Source: an uncultured Lachnospiraceae bacterium
GTDB taxonomy: Bacteria; Bacillota; Clostridia; Lachnospirales; Lachnospiraceae
NCBI GenBank assembly: GCA_910586705.1
Contig: CAJUJK010000012.1
Span: 50,966 to 114,965, forward strand
Length of the DNA stretch: 64,000 nucleotides
Direction: 5' to 3'
Part shown: positions 16,897 through 25,686 of the stretch, one piece after another
How the letters are laid out: every line of letters begins with the position of its first letter
Position numbering within the stretch: position 1 is the stretch's first letter
Made by a program: the position numbers and the translations under genes
The notes under the pieces: generated by a model
Told to the model about the DNA's origin: nothing
Seen by the model: only the letters and a program-made list of their open reading frames with translations
Database searches by the model: none

Positions 16897-18204
16897 ATGG
16901 AAGGACAGTTGAAGGGCGGGACGGTTCTCACTTCCGAGAGCGGTAACAGATATACGGTGAAACAACTGCTCGGCGCCGGCGGGCAGGGGGAAGTGTATTC
17001 GGTGGAGTCCGAAAATAAGCTGTATGCCTTGAAATGGTATTATAAGAATACCGCCACCAGAAACCAGAAAGAAATTCTGGACAATCTGATTCAGAGCGGT
17101 GCGCCGGACGACTCTTTCCTGTGGCCGCAGGATATGATTTTCCGTGCGTTCGGGGAATCTTTCGGCTACATTATGCCGCTTCGCCCGAAGAGTTACCGAA
17201 GCATTGTGGATATGATGAAGAGAAAGGCGGAGCCTTCCTTTTACTGCCTGTGCAGAGCGGCTTATCATCTGACGAGGGGATATAACGCGCTGCACGGGAA
17301 GGGTTACAGCTACCGGGATATCTCTTTTGGCAATGTCTTTTTTGATCCCGACACGGGGGATGTCTTGATCTGCGATAACGATAATGTTTCCTATAACGGG
17401 GCGAAAACCGGGGTGTACGGCACGCCCCGCTTTATGGCGCCCGAGATTGTGACGGGTAAGGAGAAGCCGTCAAGAAATACGGATCTCTTTTCCCTTGCGG
17501 TGCTGCTCTTCTATATGTTTATGTTAAACCACCCGTTGGAGGGCAGGAGGGAGGCGCGGATCAAATGTATGGATATCCATGCCATGAACATGCTGTACGG
17601 AACCGATCCGCTGTTTATTTTTGACCCGGACAACAATGACAACAGACCCCTTGCCGGGTATCAGGATAATGCCTTGATTTTCTGGGATCTGTATCCGCAG
17701 CAGCTCAAGGAGCTGTTCATCACATCCTTCACCGTGGGGCTTGCACAGCCGAACCGCCGGATTACGGAGGGCAGATGGATGGAGACCTTTGCGAACCTGA
17801 TGTCCGGCATTATGCTCTGCCCCAATTGTGGCTGCGAGGTTTTTTACGATGCGCAGAAGGAAGAAAACGGCGTCGCGCATATGTGCTGGGGCTGCCAGAA
17901 GGCGGTGACGGTTCCGCCCAAAATCGTGATTGGAAAAAGCACCGTACTGCTTATGTCCAACACAAAACTGTACAGACACCATATCGAGGGAAATTATGAT
18001 ATGGAGACAAAGGTCGGAGAAGTGGTACAGAATCCGGCGAACCCGAAGCTGTGGGGGATTAAAAATCTGTCCGGGGATAACTGGACTTACATCAAGGCGG
18101 ACGGCACACAGGTTCCCGTGCCGCCGGGGCGCTCGGCGGCGATTGCCATGGACACGAAGATCGACTTCGGGCAGATGACAGGAGAATTTCATGGAGGGGC
18201 ATGA
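16897..18204 (+). CDS. Serine/threonine protein kinase with C-terminal zinc ribbon (TerY-P-type)
   Basis: 435 residues from the ATG at 16897 (GGGGGAA upstream). Kinase features: glycine loop 'GAGGQGEVYSV' (about 24-34), 'YALKWYY' with the catalytic lysine, catalytic loop 'YRDISFGNVFFD' (about 138-149), metal-binding 'CDNDN' in place of DFG, and 'GTPRFMAPEIV' as the activation/APE segment. After the kinase there is a Cys4 unit, CPNCGC then CWGC (about residues 307-340), and a beta-rich tail of unknown role. No transmembrane helix, so cytosolic. Bacterial kinases of this kind occur with vWA and PP2C genes in TerY-P triads, matching the genes downstream. Directly follows rnfB. Confidence 0.85.
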   Translation: MEGQLKGGTVLTSESGNRYTVKQLLGAGGQGEVYSVESENKLYALKWYYKNTATRNQKEILDNLIQSGAPDDSFLWPQDMIFRAFGESFGYIMPLRPKSYRSIVDMMKRKAEPSFYCLCRAAYHLTRGYNALHGKGYSYRDISFGNVFFDPDTGDVLICDNDNVSYNGAKTGVYGTPRFMAPEIVTGKEKPSRNTDLFSLAVLLFYMFMLNHPLEGRREARIKCMDIHAMNMLYGTDPLFIFDPDNNDNRPLAGYQDNALIFWDLYPQQLKELFITSFTVGLAQPNRRITEGRWMETFANLMSGIMLCPNCGCEVFYDAQKEENGVAHMCWGCQKAVTVPPKIVIGKSTVLLMSNTKLYRHHIEGNYDMETKVGEVVQNPANPKLWGIKNLSGDNWTYIKADGTQVPVPPGRSAAIAMDTKIDFGQMTGEFHGGA

Positions 18205-19394
18205 TCACAGGTATGGAAGACGATAAGATTCTGGCGGACATGGTACGCGACTATTCCGACGCGCTTTCAGACAGAAAGAGGCTGCAGGCTCTTCTTCTGG
18301 ATTTTTTTCCGCAGGACAGGCGGAAGAGAAATCTTCTGATGATTGTATTTGACGATGGTATTGTGGATGAAATGAGGGGGCTTTCCCGGATTGATAAAAT
18401 GACGCTGCACCGTTTTGTCAGATCCATTGAGATGGGATATGACATACGGACGAAAAGCGCCGAGGCTGCCGTGGCGGCATGGGTAAACGCGCTGGGGCTT
18501 TCCATGGAAGAGAAAGAGGAAAAAAGGGAAGAGACGGCTGTGTCTGCCGGCGGACAGGAACCGTTCCCGCTTGTGAAAACGGAGTGGGAGCCCTGCGAGA
18601 GTGACAGCTTGTATGAATATGAGGAGACATCGAGGGGGCTGCGGATTCTGAAATACGATGATTTCGACGAGCCTGTTGTGGTGATTCCCAATGTCATCGA
18701 AGGGAAAAAGGTGATTGCGGTCGGAAATTATGCCTTTAAAGGGTGCGTCGGCATCGAGAAGATCATTGTTTCCGAGGGAATTGAGATTCTGGGGAACGGC
18801 GTATTCTTAAACTGCAGGGGCTTAAAGGAAGTATCTCTTCCGACGTCGCTGCGGGGAATCGGCAGCACGGACGCCACAGGCTGTCCCAAAATCCTTGGCT
18901 GCGAGATCAAGTATGAGGGCGCGTTCGAGTACAGCGGGCTGGAATCCGTAACGGTGCCGGAGGGCGTAAAATATATCGGTGAGAACAGCTTTGCCGGCTG
19001 TGGCGGACTGAGACGGGCGGTACTGCCCGGCAAGCTGAAAGAGATCAGGGAAAATACCTTCCGCTGGTGTAAAAGCCTGCGGGAAGTGACGCTCCCGCGG
19101 GAGCTGGATGTGGTACGGATATCGGCGTTTGAAGGCTGTGACACCCTGCGGACGGTTGACATTCCGGAAGGGGTGACCGCCATTGAGGAGGGCGCTTTTG
19201 CGGGATGTAAAAGGCTGGAAAGCATTTATATACCGGATTCCGTGGTGGAAATCGGCGGCGGAAAAGGGACGGGCTTTTTAAAAACGTTCGGGGAACCCGA
19301 CGAGCGGCACGAGAATTTTACAATCCGCTGTCATATCGGCTCTTATGCGATGCAGTTTGCCAGAGCACAGCAGATCAGATGCGAACGCGCATAA
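18201..19394 (+). CDS. BspA-type leucine-rich repeat protein
   Basis: 397 residues, overlapping the kinase stop by four bases (ATGA). An acidic helical N-terminal region (about 1-110) with no recognised domain is followed by a linker and about six LRR_5/BspA-type repeats (residues about 150-375) of the pattern 'AFKGCVGIEKIIVSEGIE' and 'AFAGCKRLESIYIPDSV'. No signal peptide is visible, so it is probably cytosolic, unlike most BspA proteins. Placed between kinase and vWA genes it is a candidate adaptor or substrate of the kinase/phosphatase pair; this is inference. An ATG at 18213 is an alternative start. Confidence 0.75.
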   Translation: MITGMEDDKILADMVRDYSDALSDRKRLQALLLDFFPQDRRKRNLLMIVFDDGIVDEMRGLSRIDKMTLHRFVRSIEMGYDIRTKSAEAAVAAWVNALGLSMEEKEEKREETAVSAGGQEPFPLVKTEWEPCESDSLYEYEETSRGLRILKYDDFDEPVVVIPNVIEGKKVIAVGNYAFKGCVGIEKIIVSEGIEILGNGVFLNCRGLKEVSLPTSLRGIGSTDATGCPKILGCEIKYEGAFEYSGLESVTVPEGVKYIGENSFAGCGGLRRAVLPGKLKEIRENTFRWCKSLREVTLPRELDVVRISAFEGCDTLRTVDIPEGVTAIEEGAFAGCKRLESIYIPDSVVEIGGGKGTGFLKTFGEPDERHENFTIRCHIGSYAMQFARAQQIRCERA

Positions 19395-19412
19395 ATGTAA
19401 GGAGGAACGATT

Positions 19413-20123
19413 ATGGGAGAAATGAAAAGACCGGGAGGAGAGCTGGCGAGCAGACCGCTTCACTTTTTCTGGATTGTGGACTGTTCCGGCTCCATGTATG
19501 GGGAGAAGATCGGCACGGTGAATCATGCCATCCAGTCCACCATACCGGAGATGGTATCCGCGGCGGAAAACAATCCGAACGCGCAGCTGATGATACGGAC
19601 TCTGAAATTTTCTACCGGGGCTTCATGGGTGACAAGCAATCCTGTCAAAGTGGAAGATTTTGCGTGGGACGATCTGGAGGCTGTGGGCGTGACAGATCTG
19701 GGAAAGGCATTTGAACTGCTGGCGGCGCAGCTCACGATCCCGCCGATGTCAGACCGGGCGCTTCCGCCCGTACTTGTGCTTTTGTCCGACGGACAACCTA
19801 CGGACGACTATAAGAAAGCGCTGGCGGAGCTAAAGAAACTGCCTTGGGGGAAAAAGGCGGTCAAGATTGCCATCTCCATCGGGCAGGATGCGGACGACGC
19901 CGTTTTGGAGGAATTTACGGGAAACAGGGAACTGGTGCTGCAGGCAAACAACGCGGCGGCTCTCACCAAGATGATCAAGTGGGCGTCCACAGCGGCGTCT
20001 CTTGTCTCCGCGCCTGCAAGTATCGCGGCGGATGAGGCGCAGGAGAAAGACGCGCCGGTCATTGTCGATATGGGCGGCAGGATTCCCGATCTGGATGATA
20101 TTCAGGAAGGGGACGTGTGGTAG
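19413..20123 (+). CDS. vWA domain protein, TerY-like
   Basis: 236 residues. A single von Willebrand factor A domain with an intact MIDAS: 'FWIVDCSGSMYGEKIG' (DxSxS, about 21-36), the conserved threonine in 'VTDLGKAFELL', and 'VLLSDGQPTDDY' (aspartate). TerY proteins of stress-response clusters have this domain followed by a C-terminal zinc ribbon; here the ribbon is absent and a separate gene at 21066 encodes a matching Cys-rich protein. AAGGAGG precedes the ATG. Repeat copy C lies two bases after the stop. Confidence 0.85.
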   Translation: MGEMKRPGGELASRPLHFFWIVDCSGSMYGEKIGTVNHAIQSTIPEMVSAAENNPNAQLMIRTLKFSTGASWVTSNPVKVEDFAWDDLEAVGVTDLGKAFELLAAQLTIPPMSDRALPPVLVLLSDGQPTDDYKKALAELKKLPWGKKAVKIAISIGQDADDAVLEEFTGNRELVLQANNAAALTKMIKWASTAASLVSAPASIAADEAQEKDAPVIVDMGGRIPDLDDIQEGDVW

Positions 20124-20125
20124 TA

Positions 20126-20220
20126 GCGTGAGAAGAACTTCTAATCACTCGCAGCAGAGGCTGCTTCGTGAAGAAGTTCTAAGTCTCACGCAGGAGAATG
20201 CTTGAAATGCAGCATTCTCC
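20126..20220 (+). repeat. 95-nt two-hairpin dispersed repeat, copy C
   Basis: Outer stem GCGTGAGA (20126-20133) with TCTCACGC (20184-20191); AGAACTTCT (20134-20142) with AGAAGTTCT (20172-20180); inner TCAC/GTGA and GCAGC/GCTGC; second hairpin GGAGAATGCT (20193-20202) with AGCATTCTCC (20211-20220). It starts two bases after the vWA stop and ends 21 nt before the PP2C start. Compared with copy A the outer stem differs on both arms in a compensatory manner. Confidence 0.9.
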
Positions 20221-20241
20221 GCTAATGAAAGGGTATGGTAT

Positions 20242-21060
20242 ATGATACGAGTGTTTGGAGCCTCCGTGCAGGGTGCATCCCATATACGAAACGGCAGGGA
20301 GTGTCAGGACAGTCTGAAGAAAGTGGGAAAGGATTCCGGCGCGGTGATCCTTTCGGTGGCGGACGGACATGGCAGCGAATCCTGTCCTTACAGCAAAACG
20401 GGCTCCTTTGCGGCTGTCAATGTATTCTGCAAAATCATGGGAGATTATCTGGATACTTATGCCGGACAGCCGGAAATGCTTTTTACCTTTTTGAAGCGGG
20501 AGGGCGACACCAAGATCGCGCAGGAGATCGAAGCAGAGTGGAAGTGGAGAATCCTGCGGCTTCATGCCAGATGTAAGCGGGAAATGCCTCTCGACGGAAA
20601 TGGGAACAAAGACAGGGAAGCGGTTTATAAACTGTATGGGAGTACCCTTCTGGGACTGGTCATTACGGGGGATTTTCTCTTTGCCTTCCAGCTTGGCGAC
20701 GGGGATATCGTGAAGGTGACTGAATCCGGCGTGTACAGTGTCATTGAGGCGGATAAGATTCTCGGCACGGAGACCCACTCACTAAGCAGGGCGGAAGCGT
20801 GGAAGAAAGCCATCACACTGATTCGGAAACGGGAAGAAAACGAGCAACTGCCGGTCATGTACATGCTTTCCTCGGACGGGCTTTCCAACAGTTATAAGAA
20901 CGATGAGGAGTTCAAAAAGACTTGTGGGGATTATTATGTCCTGCTTAAGGAACACGGTGTGAAGGCTGTGTCCTGCCAGTTGAAAACATGGCTGCAGGAG
21001 ACGAGCGAAATGGGAAGCGGCGACGATATCACGGCGCTGTTTGCCTATGAAAAGGAGTAG
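20242..21060 (+). CDS. PP2C-family protein phosphatase
   Basis: 272 residues. PP2C/SpoIIE-type metal-dependent Ser/Thr phosphatase: 'NGRECQDS' near the start, 'SVADGHGSESCPYS' (metal aspartate, about 40-53), 'FQLGDGDIVKV', 'LSSDGLSNSY' and 'GDDITALFAY' are the standard acidic motifs. It should oppose the kinase of this cluster. Separated from the vWA gene by repeat copy C, but on the same strand and followed after 5 nt by the zinc-ribbon gene. Confidence 0.88.
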   Translation: MIRVFGASVQGASHIRNGRECQDSLKKVGKDSGAVILSVADGHGSESCPYSKTGSFAAVNVFCKIMGDYLDTYAGQPEMLFTFLKREGDTKIAQEIEAEWKWRILRLHARCKREMPLDGNGNKDREAVYKLYGSTLLGLVITGDFLFAFQLGDGDIVKVTESGVYSVIEADKILGTETHSLSRAEAWKKAITLIRKREENEQLPVMYMLSSDGLSNSYKNDEEFKKTCGDYYVLLKEHGVKAVSCQLKTWLQETSEMGSGDDITALFAYEKE

Positions 21061-21065
21061 GGGAA

Positions 21066-21413
21066 ATGGAAGCGCGAATTGCTCTTTGCAAGTGTAAGGA
21101 AGGAAACAGGATGTACGGTGTCCGCTTTGAGAAGACGGGGGACGGCTGGAAGTATACATGGGCGTTTCCAGTGAAAGAGGCGGCGGCGAAGCGGGAACAT
21201 TACGACGAGACAAAGATCGTCGGGCAGATTTTTCCTGATGGCGGGTATCCCGGCTGTCCCTACTGCGGGACGAAGGATTTCGTGGTCTGTGACTGCGGAA
21301 AACTGAACTGCCATAACGGGAATGACACCCATTTTACATGTAACTGGTGCGGGCTGTCGGGGACGCTTGGCAGCTATGACGGGGCGGGATTTGGGTCCGG
21401 CGGGGATATATAA
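21066..21413 (+). CDS. Small TerY-C-like zinc-ribbon protein
   Basis: 115 residues. The C-terminal half holds several Cys pairs: CPYC (about 62-65), CDC (about 75-77), CH, and CNWC (about 95-98), ending in a glycine-rich tail. The spacing resembles the metal-binding domain found fused to the C terminus of TerY vWA proteins; here it would be a separate polypeptide. GGAGTAGGGG precedes the ATG. Together with the four upstream genes it completes a TerY-P-like set. The family assignment rests on pattern recognition and context. Confidence 0.6.
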   Translation: MEARIALCKCKEGNRMYGVRFEKTGDGWKYTWAFPVKEAAAKREHYDETKIVGQIFPDGGYPGCPYCGTKDFVVCDCGKLNCHNGNDTHFTCNWCGLSGTLGSYDGAGFGSGGDI

Positions 21414-21494
21414 TATTCCGACAGCATACAGATGGGGCAGAATTTGATGTTCGGTGATTTTGGAATAGCGGTGAAGAAAGGAGCTTAGAACGGA

Positions 21495-22520
21495 ATGCAG
21501 ACAGTGAAACTTGGCAAGACAGGGATTGAGACGAATAAGAACGCATTTGGCGCGCTGCCGATCCAGCGGATCAGCGACGAGGAGGCTGTGAAGCTTCTGC
21601 GAAAGGCTTACGAGAACGGCATGACTTTTTTTGATACGGCGCGGGCGTACTCGGACAGCGAGCATAAGGTAGGTCTGGCATTTGAGGGGATGCGGGAGAA
21701 GGTGATTATCGCCACCAAAACGGGGGCGCAGAACGCGGAAGGGTTCTGGAAGGACTTGGAGACCAGCCTGACCAATCTGAAAACAGATTATATAGATATT
21801 TACCAGTTCCACAATCCGGCTTTCTGCCCGAAGCCGGGGGATGAGAGCGGACTGTACGACGCGGCTTTGCAGGCGAAGGAACAGGGAAAGATCCGGCATA
21901 TCGGCATTACGAACCACCGTCTTGCGGTGGCGCATGAGGCAGTTGACAGCGGACTCTATGAGACGCTGCAGTTCCCCTTCTGTTATTTGGCTACGGACAA
22001 GGATATGGAGCTGGTAGAAAAGTGCAAGGCGGCGGACATGGGTTTTATCGCCATGAAAGCGCTTTCCGGCGGTCTGATCACCAACTCGGCGGCGGCTTAC
22101 GCGTATCTGGCGCAGTACGACAACGTGCTGCCTATCTGGGGCGTGCAGAGGGAGGCGGAACTCGACGAGTTTCTCTCTTACATAGACAACCCGCCCGCTA
22201 TGACGGAAGAAATCAAAGCGTTGATTGAAAAGGACAGGGCGGAGCTTCTGGGCGAGTTCTGCAGGGGATGCGGCTACTGTATGCCCTGCCCTGTGGGGAT
22301 TGAGATCAGCATGTGCGCGAGAATGTCATTGCTCCTTCGCAGGGCGCCCTCCGCTGATTTTCTGGGAGACGTATGGCAGGAGAAGATGGGTAAGATTGAG
22401 GAATGCCTGCACTGTAACCAGTGTAAGGGAAAATGTCCGTATGGGCTGGACACCCCTTCGCTTCTTGCGAAGAATCTGGAGGATTACAAAAATGTGCTGG
22501 CGGGGAAGGCCAGTGTATAG
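21495..22520 (+). CDS. Aldo/keto reductase with C-terminal 4Fe-4S domain
   Basis: 341 residues. An N-terminal AKR TIM barrel ('TFFDTARAYSDSEHKVGLA' with catalytic Asp and Tyr, 'IATKTGAQNA' with Lys, 'IRHIGITNH') is followed by a ferredoxin-like region with 'CRGCGYCMPCPVGIEIS' (about 256-272) and 'CLHCNQCKGKCPYGLD' (about 303-318). This architecture is common in anaerobes; electron donor and substrate are unknown. GAAAGGAG precedes the start. The next gene begins eight bases before this stop. Confidence 0.9.
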   Translation: MQTVKLGKTGIETNKNAFGALPIQRISDEEAVKLLRKAYENGMTFFDTARAYSDSEHKVGLAFEGMREKVIIATKTGAQNAEGFWKDLETSLTNLKTDYIDIYQFHNPAFCPKPGDESGLYDAALQAKEQGKIRHIGITNHRLAVAHEAVDSGLYETLQFPFCYLATDKDMELVEKCKAADMGFIAMKALSGGLITNSAAAYAYLAQYDNVLPIWGVQREAELDEFLSYIDNPPAMTEEIKALIEKDRAELLGEFCRGCGYCMPCPVGIEISMCARMSLLLRRAPSADFLGDVWQEKMGKIEECLHCNQCKGKCPYGLDTPSLLAKNLEDYKNVLAGKASV

Positions 22521-23103
22521 GAGACGACAGATAGGAAAGATACTCAGCACAGCGGTTCTTGTGCTGGGTGTCTTGTTTTTCGTGCTGGTTGTGGACGGGC
22601 TTGCCTTTCTGGGGATGAAGTATGTGTTCCATCTGGATTTTACGCAGGACTATCGGCAGGTGGATGAGATCGGACAGCTTCGGTTCTGGGATGGTTGGAG
22701 CGGAAAGGTTTACATAAGATATCCGTTTGGCTTACGCCCCATAGAAAAGCGGGAGCATGTTCCAGAGCAGGAGAAACCGGCGTCTTTTTGGCTGGATACG
22801 ACTATTTATGACGTTGTGGATTCCGGCGGGCTTGTGGCATGGTATGACTGGAGAGAGCGTAAAATTTTTCTCGGAAGTGCGGATGGCGAGGTCATCGAGT
22901 CCTTTGACGTGGCGTATGACGCAAAGAAGCTTGTCTTTTCGCCGGATGGCAGATATCTGCTTGTCTATGAGATTGACTATAGGGGAGAAATCACGGATGA
23001 CGAGTATTGCTATTACCGCGTGATTGCTCTGGAAGATGGGGTGTGGTACACGGTTTATGCCGGGTACCGGGAGTGGTTCCGGGTGTATTGGGAGAAAGAA
23101 TGA
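22513..23103 (+). CDS. Membrane-anchored protein of unknown function
   Basis: 196 residues from a GTG at 22513, with GGGGAAGG four bases before it, overlapping the aldo/keto reductase stop by eight bases. The open frame extends far upstream but only as a shadow of that gene. The N terminus has basic residues followed by a hydrophobic segment (about 11-35), a likely signal anchor. The outer part contains 'KLVFSPDGRYLLVYEID', a WD40/beta-propeller-like strand pattern, but there are too few repeats to form a propeller alone. No family recognised. Confidence 0.65.
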   Translation: MYRRRQIGKILSTAVLVLGVLFFVLVVDGLAFLGMKYVFHLDFTQDYRQVDEIGQLRFWDGWSGKVYIRYPFGLRPIEKREHVPEQEKPASFWLDTTIYDVVDSGGLVAWYDWRERKIFLGSADGEVIESFDVAYDAKKLVFSPDGRYLLVYEIDYRGEITDDEYCYYRVIALEDGVWYTVYAGYREWFRVYWEKE

Positions 23104-23148
23104 TATAGGTGTAATTATTTGCAGGAAAGCAGATGTGGGGGAGTAGAG

Positions 23149-23907
23149 ATGGACTTTCGTAAGACATTTGATCAGATACCGGAAGAATTTGACAAATACA
23201 GACCGAGATACCGGGAAGAGGTGTTTTTGGAATTGATGTCGCTTTGTAAGCTTGATTCTGATAAGAAGGTGCTTGAGATCGGTCCCGGGACGGGACAGGC
23301 TACAGAGCCGATTTTGAAAACAGGGTGCGATTACACGGCAATTGAGCTGGGAGAAAACTTTGTCTCTTTTTTGAACAATAAGTTTTCTGCCTATCCCAAT
23401 TTTCATGTGGTAAATGCGGATTTTGAGACATGGGAATTTGAGGAGAATACTTACGATTTAGTCTATTCGGCGGCGACCATACAGTGGATCCCGGAGGAGA
23501 CTGCCTTTACGAAAACATTTCGGATGTTGAAGCCGGGCGGTTACCTTGCCATGTTTATGACGTGCAGTAACGAGACAAGCCGAAATACTGAGCTGCGCGC
23601 GGAAATTGATAAGGTATATGAGAAGCATTTCCGTGTGAAGCAGGGTTACTCTTGTAAGATGGATTACAGAAATGCCCTGCATTACGGCTTTACTAACTGG
23701 ATTAGCAGGGAGTGGAAGAGCGAGAGGACGGTTGATGCTGACGCTTATATTTCGTGGATCGGTACGCACTGTGAGCATATCACGCTGGAGGAGCCGTATA
23801 AAACCAGATTCTACGAGGGTATCCGGGAGGCGTTTCATAAGTTTGGGAACAGGATGGTTATTATAGATACGATACCCTTGTATCTGGTGCAGAAACCGGT
23901 TAGGTAG
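23149..23907 (+). CDS. Class I SAM-dependent methyltransferase
   Basis: 252 residues from the ATG at 23149 (GGGGGAG upstream). Motif I 'VLEIGPGTGQATEPIL' binds SAM; 'YTAIELGENF' is the acidic ribose contact; 'YDLVYSAATIQWIPEE' follows. It is related to the protein at 25673-26455 in order and spacing of motifs, with the same opening theme (F-D-x-x-P/A-x-x-Y/F-x-K-x-R-P). Substrate unknown; small-molecule methylation is most likely. Confidence 0.85.
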   Translation: MDFRKTFDQIPEEFDKYRPRYREEVFLELMSLCKLDSDKKVLEIGPGTGQATEPILKTGCDYTAIELGENFVSFLNNKFSAYPNFHVVNADFETWEFEENTYDLVYSAATIQWIPEETAFTKTFRMLKPGGYLAMFMTCSNETSRNTELRAEIDKVYEKHFRVKQGYSCKMDYRNALHYGFTNWISREWKSERTVDADAYISWIGTHCEHITLEEPYKTRFYEGIREAFHKFGNRMVIIDTIPLYLVQKPVR

Positions 23908-24220
23908 GTATACTTATGCCGAAAACCTCTCTGCCAAAACGTCCAAGGATTACAAATAGGCATAGAACAGGTACAAAAGGCGGCGAAAGAATTACTGGAA
24001 TAAAAATTTTTTCAACTTTTTATGAGGTTGTATTTTCTCATTTTGCCATGTAAAATAAGATCGTATGAAACCATAAAAAGCGGAGCGTTTCCGTATAGAA
24101 GCTAAAAAGGAGTGAGTGTTTGTTGAAGAAGACCACGGTATCATAGCAATGGCTATGACATTTCAAATTTAAATTGTGATAGCCATTGCGTTTCCTAAAG
24201 AAAATAATTAGGAGGCAGCT
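23908..24220. other. Intergenic stretch with a near-perfect inverted repeat
   Basis: About 310 nt. GCAATGGCTAT (24146-24156) pairs with ATAGCCATTGC (24179-24189), with further pairing inward (ACA/TGT) after one mismatch. No T-tract follows, and short open frames here resemble nothing known. It may be the trace of a small mobile element or an RNA stem in the leader of the following gene. Confidence 0.5.
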
Positions 24221-24520
24221 ATGAGCTATAAACGGGCGGATGATATTCTGCCGGAAAATATTCTTGAGATCCTGCAGATGTATGTGAGCGGCGAGGCGAT
24301 CTATGTGCCTAAGAAGAAAGAATGCAGAAAAAGATGGGGTTCTTCCACAGGGGTGAACGAAAAACTGCGGAGCAGAAACGAACAGATTCTGGAACAGCAT
24401 CGGATGGGAACATCGACAAAGGAATTAGCGCTGCAATATTATCTGACGGAAAAGAGTATACAGAGGATTCTCAGAGAAATGCAAATGAAACCTCCTATGG
24501 AGCAATGCGGATTTGAGTAG
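24221..24520 (+). CDS. CD3324-family protein (Mor-type HTH)
   Basis: 99 residues. The N terminus 'MSYKRADDILPENILEIL' and the C-terminal helix-turn-helix 'STKELALQYYLTEKSIQRIL' match the small CD3324 family widespread in Clostridia. The family is annotated as DNA-binding-like but has no established function. TAGGAGG precedes the ATG. Followed after 12 nt by the RNHCP gene. Confidence 0.75.
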   Translation: MSYKRADDILPENILEILQMYVSGEAIYVPKKKECRKRWGSSTGVNEKLRSRNEQILEQHRMGTSTKELALQYYLTEKSIQRILREMQMKPPMEQCGFE

Positions 24521-24532
24521 GAGGGAAGAAAA

Positions 24533-24958
24533 TTGAATAGGGAAAATAAAAGAAAAACTTTTGAAAAGGGATATTACAAAAATCACGCCTGTGATGAGAG
24601 TTTTGTATGCAAGGTATGCGGGCGGCAGGTAATCCCGGACGGCGCGGGCAGCAAGCACAGAAATCACTGTCCGAATTGTCTGACAAGCCTGCATGTGGAT
24701 GTGGAGCCGGGTGACCGTGCCTCGGACTGCGGCGGCTATATGGAGCCGGTGGCAGTCTGGGTCAGAAAAAACGGCGAGTGGGCGATCATACACCGCTGCC
24801 GCCAGTGCGGCGAAATGAGTTCCAATCGCATCGCGGCGGACGACAATCCCATGAAGCTGATGTCCATTGCAATGAAACCGCTTACCTCATCACCGTTTCC
24901 GATTGAGCGGATCGAGGAGATGACAAGGCTGATGGGCGGGGCGGGCAGTATATCCTGA
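24533..24958 (+). CDS. RNHCP domain protein
   Basis: 141 residues starting at a TTG with GGAGGGAA nine bases upstream. The name-giving RNHCP motif is present ('SKHRNHCPNCLTS'), with further Cys pairs CKVC, CPNC and CRQC that suggest zinc binding. Small RNHCP proteins are found in many bacteria without known function. Located just after the CD3324-family gene. Confidence 0.75.
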   Translation: MNRENKRKTFEKGYYKNHACDESFVCKVCGRQVIPDGAGSKHRNHCPNCLTSLHVDVEPGDRASDCGGYMEPVAVWVRKNGEWAIIHRCRQCGEMSSNRIAADDNPMKLMSIAMKPLTSSPFPIERIEEMTRLMGGAGSIS

Positions 24959-25137
24959 GATATGGGGCGTGTGGCAGTTCATACGCCCTTTTTCTTCTTC
25001 CGGGAATGGTTGGAATGAAAAAAAGCGGTATCATTATTTGAAGGACAAAAGGGAGGAATTGAGGGACAGGATAACCATACACAGGGATTTTATGATATGA
25101 TAATTTTGTGGTTGAGAGATTAGGAGGGACAGGCTGT

Positions 25138-25686
25138 ATGAGAATGGAAACGAACAGGCTTATTTTACGCGATTATGCCGAGACTGATTATGCAGCATTA
25201 TATGAAATCATGTCAGACCCGGAAACGATGCAGCATTATCCGAGTCCTTTTGACGAAAAAAGAACAAGGGACTGGATTCAGTGGAATCTGGATAACTATC
25301 GGAAATATGGATTCGGTTTGTGGGCGGTTACTCTAAAGGAGACGGATGAATTTATCGGAGACTGCGGGATTACCTTGCAGAATATTGACGGGGAAATGCT
25401 CCCGGAGATCGGGTATCATATTCACAAAGCGCATTGGAGAAAAGGGTATGGGAGCGAAGCGGCGAAGGCAGTTAGGAACTGGGTATTTCAGCATACAAAA
25501 TATGATGTGGTATATTCTTATATGAAATATACAAACGAGGCTTCCTGTCGGACGGCTATGGCAAATGGCATGAGAAAGGTGAAGGAGTATCCCGATGAAA
25601 AGAATGGTATTTCGTATGCCTATGCGATTACGCGTTCAGAGTGGGAAGAAATAGAAGGGAGGCGGGAGCGTCATGCCGATTATTAA
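25138..25686 (+). CDS. GNAT-family N-acetyltransferase (RimJ/RimL type)
   Basis: 182 residues from the ATG at 25138 (AGGAGG upstream). It begins 'METNRLILRDYAETDYAAL', the standard RimJ/RimL-like opening, and has the acetyl-CoA site 'HWRKGYGSEAAKAV' (about 101-114) and the family strand 'NEASCRTAMANGM'. Acceptor unknown. Its 3' end overlaps the following methyltransferase by 14 nt. Confidence 0.85.
   Translation: MRMETNRLILRDYAETDYAALYEIMSDPETMQHYPSPFDEKRTRDWIQWNLDNYRKYGFGLWAVTLKETDEFIGDCGITLQNIDGEMLPEIGYHIHKAHWRKGYGSEAAKAVRNWVFQHTKYDVVYSYMKYTNEASCRTAMANGMRKVKEYPDEKNGISYAYAITRSEWEEIEGRRERHADY

Noticed and set aside
22225..22512. N-terminal extension of the membrane-anchored protein at 22513
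   Set aside because: It is a shadow of the Fe-S region of the aldo/keto reductase; a GTG with a good ribosome binding site lies at 22513.
24038..24400. Minus-strand frame of 120 codons in the intergenic/CD3324 region
   Set aside because: Overlaps the supported CD3324-family gene, lacks a ribosome binding site and has an unlikely composition.
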